NCBI GenBank assembly: GCA_016286205.1
Contig: JAEESF010000011.1
Coordinates: forward strand, 17,028 to 81,027
Length of the DNA: 64,000 nucleotides
Source: Colicola sp016286205
GTDB lineage: Bacteria; Bacteroidota; Bacteroidia; Bacteroidales; Paludibacteraceae
Reading direction: 5' to 3'
This document shows positions 48,921-59,800 of the stretch, one piece after another. Numbering within the stretch: the first letter of the stretch is position 1; every line of letters begins with the position of its first letter. Position numbers and translations under genes: made by a program. Under the pieces are notes generated by a model that was given only the letters and a program-made list of their open reading frames with translations, was not told the DNA's origin and searched no databases.

Positions 48921-50489
48921 ATGAAAAGCGAATTGATTGTGGACGTACAGCCCAACGAAATCGCTATAGCATTGACTGAGGATGACCGATTGCAAGAAGT
49001 GGCGCGTGAAAAACGCGACCAAGACAATTTTGCCGTAGGCAATATCTACTACGGTCGGGTCAAGAAAGTCATGCCTGCGCTCAACGCCGTTTTCGTGGAT
49101 GTAGGTTACGAGAAAGAAGCTTTTCTTCATTATCTGGATTTAGGTTCTCAGTTTAGAACGCTGCAAGCCTATGTCACCAAGGCCGTTTCCGACCGTCGAC
49201 GTGTACCCGCCATACAGAAGATACAACGTCAACCGGAAGTAGGCAAGGAGGGACAGATAGCCGATGTACTCAAGGTGGGCGATCCTATTCTGGTTCAAGT
49301 TTCTAAGGAACCGATCAATACCAAAGGACCGCGCCTCACAGCCGAAATTTCTATCGCAGGCCGTAATATCGTGCTTATTCCCTTTGCCGACGGCGTTATG
49401 GTGTCGCAGAAGATCAAACGCGAAGCGGAACGCCAACGATTGAAGCAACTCTTGCTCTCCATCAAACCACAAGGGTTTGGCGTTATCGTTCGCACTGTTG
49501 CAGAAGATAAACGCGTAGCTGAACTCGACAACGAACTCCGACTGCTGACCGAGCGGTGGCACGAATCCATCCGCAATCTACAGCAATGCGAGCCGGTTAG
49601 TCTGGTCAGCGAAGAGATGGGCCGCACACTAGGTATTATCCGTGATGTGCTCACGCCTGATTTTACTTCTATCCAAATCAACGACCAAAACATCTATCAG
49701 GATGTACGTCGTTACTTGGAACTGATAGCACCCGAGAGTGCTAAGATAGTCAAACTCTACAAAGGCGCGCAACCTATCTTCGACCATTTTGACATTACCC
49801 GTCAGACAAAAACGGGACTCGGTAGAACGGTCGGATTTAAGCATGGTGGATATCTCATCATCGACAAGACCGAAGCACTGTTCTCCATTGATGTCAACTC
49901 CGGCAGCAAAAAACTCTATGAGGACCAGGAGGAGAATGCATTCCAATTCAATATGCTGGCTGCAGAAGAATTGGTGCATCAGTTACGTCTGAGGGATATA
50001 GGCGGCATTATCATTGTCGATTTTATCGACATGGACTCTAAGGAACACCAACAGCAACTCTTCGACTATGTGCGCAAGCTGATGGATCGCGACAGAGCTA
50101 AACATAATGTCTTGCCGCTCAGCAAGTTCGGCCTCATGCAGATCACGCGCCAACGGGTGCGCCCTGCCGTCGAGATAGATGTCACTGAGGTATGTCCTAC
50201 CTGTCTGGGGAAGGGCAAGATACAGTCCTCCGTACTCTTTACCGACCGCGTAGCCGAAGAGTGTGAACACATGACTGAGCATTACGGACGAGGGCTCCGA
50301 TTGCACCTCCATCCGTATGTCTTTGCCTATGTGTCGCGAGGTTATCTCGGTTCGCTCAAAAGCAAATGGCACCGCCGCTATGGCGTACGCGTACTGGAGA
50401 ACCAGTCGCTAGGCATGCTCGAGATGCGTTTCTACGATGCCAAAGGCAACCTCCTGCAACATCCCGCTAATGGAGAAAAAGCTAATTAA
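48921..50489 (+). CDS. rng: ribonuclease G/E family endoribonuclease
   Basis: A 522-residue Rne/Rng endoribonuclease, in the RNase G size class without the long RNase E scaffold tail. The S1 domain with inserted sensor (VGNIYYGRVKKVMPALNAVFVDVGYEKEAFLHY) is followed by the RNase H-like and DNase I-like catalytic parts. These contain the Asp residues of SIDVNSGSK and FIDMDSKEH, and the zinc-link CPTCLGKGK that joins subunits. It matures rRNA and starts mRNA decay. A strong terminator follows. Confidence 0.95.
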   Translation: MKSELIVDVQPNEIAIALTEDDRLQEVAREKRDQDNFAVGNIYYGRVKKVMPALNAVFVDVGYEKEAFLHYLDLGSQFRTLQAYVTKAVSDRRRVPAIQKIQRQPEVGKEGQIADVLKVGDPILVQVSKEPINTKGPRLTAEISIAGRNIVLIPFADGVMVSQKIKREAERQRLKQLLLSIKPQGFGVIVRTVAEDKRVAELDNELRLLTERWHESIRNLQQCEPVSLVSEEMGRTLGIIRDVLTPDFTSIQINDQNIYQDVRRYLELIAPESAKIVKLYKGAQPIFDHFDITRQTKTGLGRTVGFKHGGYLIIDKTEALFSIDVNSGSKKLYEDQEENAFQFNMLAAEELVHQLRLRDIGGIIIVDFIDMDSKEHQQQLFDYVRKLMDRDRAKHNVLPLSKFGLMQITRQRVRPAVEIDVTEVCPTCLGKGKIQSSVLFTDRVAEECEHMTEHYGRGLRLHLHPYVFAYVSRGYLGSLKSKWHRRYGVRVLENQSLGMLEMRFYDAKGNLLQHPANGEKAN

Positions 50490-50499
50490 ACTAAACAAG

Positions 50500-50526
50500 A
50501 GAGACTCATTTGGGTCTCTTTTTTTT
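50500..50526 (+). terminator. terminator of rng
   Basis: An AGAGACTC-ATTT-GGGTCTCT stem of eight pairs (one G-T) followed by eight Ts. Confidence 0.85.
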
Positions 50527-50614
50527 GTCTCCTAACCACTAACCGAAAAATCTATGATTTTATTTTGCATATGTCCAAAGTGCCAAAAAAGTTGAAAAAA
50601 AAGTTGAAAGTTTC

Positions 50615-50645
50615 TTGCTCGTTCGAAAAATTATTTGTAACTTTG
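50615..50645 (+). promoter_or_regulatory. promoter of the first giant surface protein
   Basis: TTG at 50615-50617, 20 bases, TAACTTTG at 50638-50645. The 80-nt leader holds an AAAATGTG/CACATTTT hairpin (50664-50671 with 50690-50697) with an inner CTTA/TAAG arm. Confidence 0.75.
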
Positions 50646-50726
50646 CAGCGTCAAAAGTGGGAAAAAATGTGCTTAGTTTACTTAAGGTACACATTTTCTA
50701 TAGTTTAACTAACTTATCAACATTTT

Positions 50727-53700
50727 ATGAAAAGATTTTTTACATTAATGGCAGCCATGTTGGTGTGCGTTAGTGGAATCATGGCCGCTGTGGGAGGCAA
50801 ATTGCGTATCCCCGCTATGGATCACATGACGGTCGTTGTGACACGAGGCGGCACTACATTGGCTGACGGCGACTCTGTCTGGTCGGGCGATGTGCTCCAT
50901 GCCAGCTTTACCCCAGACGAGGGCTATTGCATTGGTGGTCCCAGAGTGTACTATCTCGAGAGAACGCTCACTCTGACGGACAACGACTTCTGTCAAGACT
51001 GGACCTTCTTGGCCGACGGTGAATCCCAGGGTTTCATCAAGTGTGCAGCAGGTGGGGACAGCTTTTTGGGCTACGCTGCGGACGGATGGAAGCACCGGTT
51101 CCCTGGTTACTACGGGGCAACCTCAGAGGTGTCAACCCTGTCGTTCACACCGCCCGTCACGGGTACTGTCACTTTCAGTATCATCCGCGGCATGAACAGC
51201 GATTTCACGCAGTGGGGCAAGTTCAAACTGTATTGGTCGAAGAATGCTACTGTCCAGACTACCGCTGTGCGCGATTTCACATCTACGTACAATCGCCCAG
51301 GTCACACCTTGCTCTACGACACCATTACGGTAACGCTGAGCGAAGGCGATGTTCTTGGCTTTACGGGCGAGAAAGTCGACAAAGGTTCGTGGGGCGACGA
51401 CGGTCGTTGGTGGTACATTGGTTCTATCCACCTCTTGGGTGGCGGCGACTACTTCCTTGAGCCGATAGGTGTAGAGCAGATGTACCAAATATTCTTCTCG
51501 AGGGGCGAACATATCAATGTTTCGGCTACGGTTACTGAAGACGGCCGGGCTATCACCGATGGCGGCTATGCGCCTTGGGATAGACACGTGTCCTATACCT
51601 TCACTCCGGCGCCGGGCTACCGCTTCACTGACGGTTCGACTTCTGAATCGAAATCGGTTATGCTGAATGGTGACCTTAGTGGTTACAACGAGAGCGCAAA
51701 GAGGTTCACTATCAGTTGTACTAAGACGGCTGAGTTGGATGTTGACCCCCAATATCCGGTCATAATCACGTTGGCCGATCATGTCAACCTGGATTCTATT
51801 AGCCTGGATGGCCAGCCGTTCGCCAGTGGCGATTCGGCTAAGGTGGACCAAGTGCTCTACTATCGTCTCAGGACCGACGCCGGTTGGACCTTCTTGGATC
51901 AGACTACCGAGAAAGAGTTTACCGTAACGCTGACCGAAGCTCTGCTTGAGACGGTTGGTTCCGACAAGCGCTTTGCCTTCACAACCGAAGTACCCGAGCA
52001 AATCCAACAATATACTCTGATTTTCAATTTGGCAGAGCATGTCAGCTTAGACTCCATCAGTCTGAACAATGCGCCCTATAATCTGGGCGACAATGTCAGC
52101 ACGAGTGATCAACTCTACTACAGATTCCGTACGGATGACGGTTGGGCGTTCGACGATAACACTACGGTCAAAGAGAACACAGTGACCATCTCCGCTGCTA
52201 TGGCCGATGCGGACAAGAAGATCACCATCAACAGTCCTGCAGTTCAGCAGTTAATTTACTACACATTAATATTCGACATTCCCGAGCACGCATCGTTGAA
52301 ATCAGCTAAGGTCAATGGTGTAAACTGGGACGGACCAGTAGTAGCAGGAGACGTAGTGGACTATGAATTCGTAGCTGAGAAACACTACAAGTTCAAAGAT
52401 TTGGATGATAGTTATTTCTTTGGCAGTCGTACCATCTATGCGTCCATGGCAAACGATAACAACGAGATTATTATCTCCTGTCCTGTTGCTATTTTTGTGC
52501 CGGGTGTAACGCTTCAGTTCGTTGCGAGCACGCACAACAGTCTGAAGTACGCCAAGTTGAATGGTGTTGATTATGACGGCGGTTATGCATGGAACGGTGA
52601 TACTATCGATTTTGCTTTCGTAGCAGACCAGGGATATGATTTCTTCGAGGTAACACACGATGAGGGCTTTGAATTAGGAGCCAAAATGCCGGTTGATGAA
52701 AGCAAGGCAGATGCGGACGGTATTGTCAAATTTGAGTGTCCTCCTGCATCGTTAAGCCCTGAGTTCGTGCTGACTGCCTACGAGGCTAAGCACGTTACGC
52801 TCACGCTTGAGGTCAACGGACAGCCGTTCGAGAATGGTGGCATCGTACGTCCGCTCGATACGGTATTCTACCAGTATGTAGCCGACCATGGCTATGAGTT
52901 CTACAATGGCGATACCATTTACGACAACACGCTTGTCGTCTATCGTGATATGGCTACCAACGACACTATCCGCGTCTTCTATGGCTATGGCGACGCTACG
53001 ATCAAGAATCCGCAGATCAAAGTTGAGATGCTCGATTCCACTACGGCGCATATTTCTTGGACCGGTATCTTTACTGAGTCGAAGATCCTCGTTACGCCTG
53101 TTAGTCTGGAGGGCGTTGATCCTCGTTATGCCAAGGGCTTTACTTTCGTCAACGAGCGCGAGCTGGTTGTCGATACGCTCACACCGGGCGAGACCTATTA
53201 TATATATGTAGTAGGTACCAAGCCTGAGATGTCCGAAGTGGCTTATATTTCTTTCCAAGCCACTTACAAAGAGGGCGGCGAATCCGAATGGACTCCTTCT
53301 GCCGATTGCGGCTTTACTATCAGTATGACCGATAGCTATGGCGACGGCTGGAATGGTTGCGCTCTCCGCTTCGTAGAGGACGGCAACGAGAAGTTCTTCA
53401 CTATCGCGAACCCGACTAATACCAGAGAGTACTACTCTGCTACAGATACCTACGAGTCTGCCGGTAAGGAAGTATCTATCTACTTCGTAGAGGGTAGTTA
53501 CAAGAGCGAAATCGGTGCTACCGTAACCGATGCTTATGGCTCCGTAGTATTGGAGATTGAACCGGGCCAGGCAAGCGATTTCCAGAATGGCCAATTGCTC
53601 TTCCGCGGCGTCCTGTGTAATGGCTGTAAGGCTATGATCGAGGATGACGCTATCTACTCTGCCGACAGTACCAGCTTCTCTATTGGTTGGTCGGCTGTCA

Positions 53701-56660
53701 ACTCGATTGCTTACGACGTAGTGGTTACCCAGAAGTCTAATCCGAAGGCTGCAGAACTCGAAGAACTGGCTGTCCGCCAGGAGTCTGCCTATATCGCTTG
53801 GACAGGCGAGCCACAGATGGGCTACAACGTATTCGTGCGTGGTATCTGTGCCGACAGTGTTCCGGGCGCATGGAAGCGATTCTTGGTATATGAGCAATCT
53901 ACTGATCCGGAGCCATGGGCACGTCTGCACGCTAAGACCATTACACCGGATTATACCGAGACGGGCGACTTGCTGCAGAATGCTGTGATTTTCAAAGAAG
54001 GATACGGTATTACGCCAACGTTGTGCTACAAGCTCAGTCTGGCCGATACCACCGATGCGGTCCTCTCGTTCAAACTGGAGCACCAGACTTCCAACTACTC
54101 CTATGGTGTAGTCTTGGCCGACACCGCTGCTAACGGCACTGATCCTATGGCAGTTGTCCAATTCTTCATGCCGGGCGATACGCTGCGTAATCTGGTGGAC
54201 GGAGAGTATATCTTTGTTCTCACCGAGGACCAACTGGATGAGTATACCTTCAGCCTGAAGACGCCTAAGTATCTGGTGGCTAAGCCTATGGTGCCTGACT
54301 TTACCGAGACCGGCGACTTCACCGAAGCGCTCATCTGGCCTGCTCCGTTCGGAGGCGAATATCCAACTGTATTGTACAGCTATACGCCTACCGATTCAGC
54401 GGCCAACGTGATGCTCTCGCTAACGACTACGGCCTATGGTTCGACCGGTATGCTCTACTCGCCGTATATCTACTATCTTGTCTATCGTGATACTCTCGAT
54501 TATAATCATCTCATCTACTCCGATCCGGTCGGTCAAAGTACCTTCCCGGGTAAGTTTGAGATGGGTCACACCTACTATGTAGCGATCCTCTTTGACACGG
54601 ACAGTGATGGCGAGTTGACCGATGACTATACTATCACGCTCAAGCATGTAGCTCCGCTGCCAACCAAGGTCATTACGCTCGACTTCGTTGAGACAGGCAA
54701 CTATACCGACGCTGTCGAGTGGACCAATCCTTACTTCGGTATGGAGACCTACGCCAAGGCGTATAGTTTCACTCCGACCGACTCTGTCGAGGTGCTCTTG
54801 ACCGTCAATGGCAACAACGCACTGAGTGGGGCAGGTATCTTCCTCTTCCGTAATGAGATCTCTCCATCTACTATGTTCAATGCCGTGGCAGTTCCTACTA
54901 TCGGCAGTATGATGTGCGCTAAGGACTCTACCTATATCCTCGTCCTCAGTTCGTTGCCTATGTACGGTGGCAAACGCACCGATACCTACGAGCTGCGTAT
55001 CGAGCAACTGAAGGAACAGATCGAGCCGGAGGTAACGGCTGTGATCGAACCGGATACGCTCATCAGAGATATTCTCACGCTCGATGACTATTCAAGCACT
55101 GCGGATGATCTTATCAAGATCTACGAGTACGTAGCTTACAAGAACGAAAAGGTATCGTTCGGTCTCTTTGTCAACGATACTATACCGGGTATTTCTGGTG
55201 GTATGATGTTAATGCCGTTCCACGGGTCTGTATATAAGGACTCGATCAACTCCTCTGGCTCGTCGTTCGCATCGATCAGTCCTTATATGTCTCTGACTGA
55301 GCTTACCGGTAGCAAGGAGGGTACCCACTACTACTTCGTTATCGCTGCTAGCACGTCTATGGGAGTCCTCGGTCTGCCGTTCAATTTCCATTTCCGCCGT
55401 GAGATGGATTACGACAATCCTAACGTGCTCCAAACCGTCGAGGTAGGTCAGAACTACATACGCGAACTGACGTTCTTCGATGACTATACCTACCACTATT
55501 GGCCGGGCTCGGCTCAGTCGTTCGAGTTCCACGCAGAGAAGGGCAAGACCTACAAGATCTACATGCGTGCTACCAACCCGAACTACAGCAGTGGAACTCT
55601 CTATGCTTCTGTGCTTGACACGAGACTGAAGAAGGGTACCTACGGTGGCAACATTGTATCTACCAACTATACTCAAGACGCTAACTGGTGCTCTTGTAGT
55701 TTCACTCCGGATTCTACCGGCAACTATGTGGTAATGTTCGACACGTACCTCAACTCGAGCTACATGAATATGGATACCCTCGGCTACGAGTTCCTCATTT
55801 CCGAGTATATCGAGTTCTGGGATATGATCGCTGATGCCGAGTATGTGGCTACGCCGTATACCGAGTCGGGTGTCTTCACTTCGGCTTCGACCAAGGTATT
55901 CTACAATACCGAGTATGCCTTCCATTATCCGTACTCCAGCACCTCTTCCGCTGCAGGTATCTACAATGCTAAGGCCTACATGGTTATTGTTCCTGCCGGT
56001 CAAGAGCTCTACGTTGAGTTTGGTAGCCAGAAGGATGTTAGGATCCAGATCTACGACTTCTCTACCGAGTCGACTGCTCACTATCCTAGTACGTTCGACT
56101 ACTATTCCTACGCTTATCCGTACGAGACAGGCTACATCTACAATGGTAGTTCTACCTCTAAGATGCTTTACGTAGTGGTTTCGCAGTCTAAGATGGATCT
56201 GGGTGACGACGAATGGAGCCTGCGTATCGGTATTGGCCGACAGACGCTCGAACCGGATATCGCTAAGGCGGTCGCTAGCCAGGATAAGGTAACGATCTAC
56301 AACAACCAGGGCGAACTCGAGGCAGTGGCAGCACTTAGTGCTCTCCAACTCTCCGCTATCGACGCCGCTACGGGTGCTACTATCGGTTCGATCCGCAACA
56401 ATAGCGCTTACTGGGTTGTTGATCTCCTCAACAACAAGGCTCGCTTCGAGGCGAACGACAGTGACCTGCCTGTAGGTTACCGCTTCGCAGAGGCTACCGA
56501 GTGGATCGAAGTATCTATCGAAGTCCTGCCGTACGGCGAGGGTATCGACAATGTGGATGAAGAAGAGACCGTCGAGGTACGCAAGTTCCTCCACAACGGA
56601 CATATCTACATCCAGACTCCGAACGGTATCTTCACTATCACCGGCCAACGAGTTAAGTAA
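50727..56660 (+). CDS. giant secreted multidomain surface protein, type 9-like tail
   Basis: A 1977-residue secreted protein. The signal peptide is residues 1-20. Residues about 22-330 contain beta domains. At about 338-760 there are five divergent repeats of some 80 residues (starting near 338, 426, 510, 591 and 677), each with HxxLxSxxLNG-like and GD-x-YxFxxDxGYxF-like positions, similar in style to InlB B-type or bacterial Ig repeats. An Fn3-like segment follows (near 765), then a DSYGDGWNGC motif (near 869) common in secreted Bacteroidetes proteins. Several 'DYTETGD' repeats of about 120 residues start near 1070. The C-terminus (RKFLHNGHIYIQTPNGIFTITGQRVK) looks like a short type 9 sorting-domain end. 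Function is probably adhesion or binding; no catalytic domain is recognised. Confidence 0.8.
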   Translation: MKRFFTLMAAMLVCVSGIMAAVGGKLRIPAMDHMTVVVTRGGTTLADGDSVWSGDVLHASFTPDEGYCIGGPRVYYLERTLTLTDNDFCQDWTFLADGESQGFIKCAAGGDSFLGYAADGWKHRFPGYYGATSEVSTLSFTPPVTGTVTFSIIRGMNSDFTQWGKFKLYWSKNATVQTTAVRDFTSTYNRPGHTLLYDTITVTLSEGDVLGFTGEKVDKGSWGDDGRWWYIGSIHLLGGGDYFLEPIGVEQMYQIFFSRGEHINVSATVTEDGRAITDGGYAPWDRHVSYTFTPAPGYRFTDGSTSESKSVMLNGDLSGYNESAKRFTISCTKTAELDVDPQYPVIITLADHVNLDSISLDGQPFASGDSAKVDQVLYYRLRTDAGWTFLDQTTEKEFTVTLTEALLETVGSDKRFAFTTEVPEQIQQYTLIFNLAEHVSLDSISLNNAPYNLGDNVSTSDQLYYRFRTDDGWAFDDNTTVKENTVTISAAMADADKKITINSPAVQQLIYYTLIFDIPEHASLKSAKVNGVNWDGPVVAGDVVDYEFVAEKHYKFKDLDDSYFFGSRTIYASMANDNNEIIISCPVAIFVPGVTLQFVASTHNSLKYAKLNGVDYDGGYAWNGDTIDFAFVADQGYDFFEVTHDEGFELGAKMPVDESKADADGIVKFECPPASLSPEFVLTAYEAKHVTLTLEVNGQPFENGGIVRPLDTVFYQYVADHGYEFYNGDTIYDNTLVVYRDMATNDTIRVFYGYGDATIKNPQIKVEMLDSTTAHISWTGIFTESKILVTPVSLEGVDPRYAKGFTFVNERELVVDTLTPGETYYIYVVGTKPEMSEVAYISFQATYKEGGESEWTPSADCGFTISMTDSYGDGWNGCALRFVEDGNEKFFTIANPTNTREYYSATDTYESAGKEVSIYFVEGSYKSEIGATVTDAYGSVVLEIEPGQASDFQNGQLLFRGVLCNGCKAMIEDDAIYSADSTSFSIGWSAVNSIAYDVVVTQKSNPKAAELEELAVRQESAYIAWTGEPQMGYNVFVRGICADSVPGAWKRFLVYEQSTDPEPWARLHAKTITPDYTETGDLLQNAVIFKEGYGITPTLCYKLSLADTTDAVLSFKLEHQTSNYSYGVVLADTAANGTDPMAVVQFFMPGDTLRNLVDGEYIFVLTEDQLDEYTFSLKTPKYLVAKPMVPDFTETGDFTEALIWPAPFGGEYPTVLYSYTPTDSAANVMLSLTTTAYGSTGMLYSPYIYYLVYRDTLDYNHLIYSDPVGQSTFPGKFEMGHTYYVAILFDTDSDGELTDDYTITLKHVAPLPTKVITLDFVETGNYTDAVEWTNPYFGMETYAKAYSFTPTDSVEVLLTVNGNNALSGAGIFLFRNEISPSTMFNAVAVPTIGSMMCAKDSTYILVLSSLPMYGGKRTDTYELRIEQLKEQIEPEVTAVIEPDTLIRDILTLDDYSSTADDLIKIYEYVAYKNEKVSFGLFVNDTIPGISGGMMLMPFHGSVYKDSINSSGSSFASISPYMSLTELTGSKEGTHYYFVIAASTSMGVLGLPFNFHFRREMDYDNPNVLQTVEVGQNYIRELTFFDDYTYHYWPGSAQSFEFHAEKGKTYKIYMRATNPNYSSGTLYASVLDTRLKKGTYGGNIVSTNYTQDANWCSCSFTPDSTGNYVVMFDTYLNSSYMNMDTLGYEFLISEYIEFWDMIADAEYVATPYTESGVFTSASTKVFYNTEYAFHYPYSSTSSAAGIYNAKAYMVIVPAGQELYVEFGSQKDVRIQIYDFSTESTAHYPSTFDYYSYAYPYETGYIYNGSSTSKMLYVVVSQSKMDLGDDEWSLRIGIGRQTLEPDIAKAVASQDKVTIYNNQGELEAVAALSALQLSAIDAATGATIGSIRNNSAYWVVDLLNNKARFEANDSDLPVGYRFAEATEWIEVSIEVLPYGEGIDNVDEEETVEVRKFLHNGHIYIQTPNGIFTITGQRVK

Positions 56661-56865
56661 AAGGCTAAAGGCGAGAGGCTAGGGGCTAACTAAATTTGAA
56701 ATTTGCAATCTGCAATCTGCAATCTGCAATCTTAAATTTACCCCTAACCCCCTTCCTTTACCCCCTTCCTTTTAGGGAAGGGTCGGGGATAGGCCCCCTA
56801 ACCCCTAACCCCTCACCGCTAACCCTTTACACACCATATAGTTTAACTATCTTATTACTATTTTT
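56661..56865 (+). repeat. intergenic repeats between the giant genes
   Basis: Contains four tandem copies of a TGCAATC heptamer (about 56705-56731), a TTAAATTT stretch, and the GC-rich hairpin repeat copy c (about 56761-56798: CCTTCCTTTTAGGGAAGG then TCGGGGATAGGCCCCC), preceded by a partial copy. No gene or good promoter is seen. Confidence 0.7.
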
Positions 56866-59800
56866 ATGAAACGATTTTTTACATTAATGGCAGCCATGTT
56901 GGTGTGCGTTAGTGGAATGCTGGCTGCAGTTGCCTATACGCTCGAGGTGGTTGCTCCTGAGCATGCTACCATCACCGCTATCCAGATCAACGATGCCGAG
57001 TGGACCGGCGAAACGGTGGAAGCGGATGACACACTTACTGTCAGTCTCCAGGCCGAGCCTCTCTACGAGTTTGGAGAAGGTACAGGTAACACAACCCTCA
57101 CCTTCGATACGGTGCTGTCCTCCGACTTGGCCGATGACGACGCCAAGTTCACTATCACTTGCCCTGCGCCTACTATTATGCAGGTGTACTTCGTGCATTT
57201 CAACGGTGGGTGGCACTTCCATCTCGATTCCGTTTGGCTCAACGACACTCCTATGCTCGAAAACGATTTCATGGTAAGGGAAGGAGATTATGTTGAGTAC
57301 CGCTACCGTGCAGACGAGGGCTATGAGTTTGCAGTGGATATCACTACCTACCAGAGTGGCTTCACGCTTAGTTCGCCTACCGTAGATTATGGCGATACTA
57401 TCCGTTTCGTTTGCTCCTACAACAAGGCTGTCGAGATTCCTCGGTACGTCCTGCTGGCTGAGGAGCCTGCGCATGCTACCCTGACGCTTAAGGTCAATAG
57501 CCAGCCGTTCGAGAATGGTGGAATCGTTATGCCGCACGATACGCTGTTCTACCAGTATGTGCTGGATTATGGCTACGAGTTCGACAATGGCGATACTGCT
57601 TACACCGCCTCTTTTGTTATCGAGCGCTTTATGCCTCAGAACGATACTCTCCGCATCCGGGGCTACGCTGACTATATCCGCATCACGCCACCGTCTGCTA
57701 TGATTGATATGCTCGATTCTACTACGGCGTATATCACCTGGACAGGTATCTTCACCGAGTCTAAGGTGCTCATCACGCCTGTCGAGCTTAACCAGGACCC
57801 GCGTTATGCCAAGGGTATGACCTACGTCAACAGCCGCGAACTGACTGTCGATACGCTCACGCCGGGACAGTACTACTATCTCTATATCGTAGGTACCAAG
57901 CCGGAGATGTCTGGGGTCTTCGAAACTACTTTCCGCGCCATTTATACCGAGCCTGAAGACTTCAATTGGGAGCCTGCTGACGATTGCGAGTTTATTATCA
58001 CTATGAACGATCGTTGGGGAGATGGTTGGAATGGCAACGCTCTCCGCTTCGTTGAGGACGGCAACGTACAAACCATTACCCTCACGGAGGGTTCTTCCGG
58101 CACCGCTACCTACCAGTCTTCCGCTAAACCGGTATCTATCTACTGGGTAAAGGGTAGCTATGCGGATGAAGTATCGTGCACCGTTGCGGATGCTACCGGT
58201 CGTCCGTTGCTGACTATCAATTCGGGCGATGCAGAATATTTCGCACCTGGCCAGTTGCTCTTCCGTGGAACGCTGTGCTGGGCATGTGCCGCTAAGGTGC
58301 AGTCGCTGACGTTCGATGTCGATAGCGCTGATTTCCGTATCGACTGGACGGGACCTGACGGAGTTAGCTACGATGTAGCTATCACCCAGAAGTCCAATCC
58401 TACCGATGCCGACCTCGAGGCGATTGCTTTCCGCCAGGATTCTACCTCTTATATCTGGACGGGCAAGCCGTGGATGGGCTAAAACGCCTATGTACGTGCT
58501 ATCTGCGACGATACTGTTCCGGGCGCATGGGCGCACGCCTTCGTCTTCGAGGGACTGTTCGATCCTACACTCTGGGCCATGACTAATGCTAAGTCTATCG
58601 AGCTCGATTATACCGAGACGGGCGATATGCTGCAGAATGCCGCTATGGGTTCACCTGGTAGGCCTGAATTCTTCCCGATATTACCTTACCGGCTCAACCT
58701 GACCGACACCACCGATGTTGTCTTCTCGTTCCGATGGGAGAACCTGACGGACTACAACAACACCTACGTTCTACTCTTCCGCGATACTACCAATGGCACC
58801 GGCCCGTGGGAGAGGCTCGGTGAGTTCTATCGTGGCGATACCTTGCGCAATCTGTGGGGCAATACCTACATCATGGTGCTCAATGAGGGCCAACTGGATG
58901 AGTACACCCTCAGCTTAACTAAACCGAAGTATCTGACGGCTAAGCCTATCGACTTGGGGTATACCGAGACGGGCGACTTCACCGAAGCACTGCCTTGGCC
59001 TGCTCCGCTTCTCAGTGGCGAATGTCCGACTCACCTCTTCAGCTATACGCCGACCGATTCGGTGGTTAATGTCATCTTCGAGGCGACAACCAATACTCCT
59101 ATCAGCTTCTCATCCATGCCGTCTATGGCATACTTCGTCTTCCAGGATACGCTGGATCTCAACCATTTGTTGGCCGCATATGTTATCGGGACTGCTTTCG
59201 TTGCCGAGCTGCAGAAGGGACATACCTACTACTTCGCTGTCTGTCTCTGTCCGGATGCGGGTGGTCTTCTGACCGATGACTATACTGTCACGCTCAAGCA
59301 GGCGCAGCCGTTGGTGGCTAAGACCATTACGCTGCCTTATACCGAGTCGGGCGATTATACCGATGCTGTCGACTGGTCTAACCCATACTTCGGTATGTCT
59401 ACCGTTTCCAAGGCATTCGCCTTCACGCCGACCGATACCGTCGATGTACTGATCCATGTGAGCGGCGACAACGCACCGAGTGCGGCAGGTATATTCACCT
59501 TCCGCGGTAACCTCGAGACTATGATTAGTGGAGAGGCTTGTCCTACCATGACTCGTATCACGTGTCTCAAGGATTCGACCTATATCTTCGTCCTCAGCTC
59601 GATACCTATATACGGTGGTAAGCCGACCGATACCTACCAGATCAGCTTCTCTGAACTGACGGAGAAGACCGAACCTAAGGTAACGGCTGTGATCGAGCCG
59701 GATACTATAGTAAGCGGTCTCATCACCGAGGATGACTTCGTAAGTTCTACCAACCAACTGGTACGTGTGTACGAGTACGTAGCTTACAAGGAAGAGCACG

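Noticed and set aside
50718..50726. TTATCAACA before the first giant gene as a DnaA box
   Set aside because: It is a single isolated near-match in a short leader, with no clustering or inverted repeats; a chance occurrence is likely.
52752..54233. Minus-strand frame of 493 codons opposite the first giant gene
   Set aside because: The same codon-bias effect; no signal, domain or promoter supports it. The 479- and 550-codon antisense frames nearby are rejected for the same reason.
56705..56731. TGCAATC array as a CRISPR
   Set aside because: The units are 7 bases in direct tandem with no spacers and no cas genes nearby.
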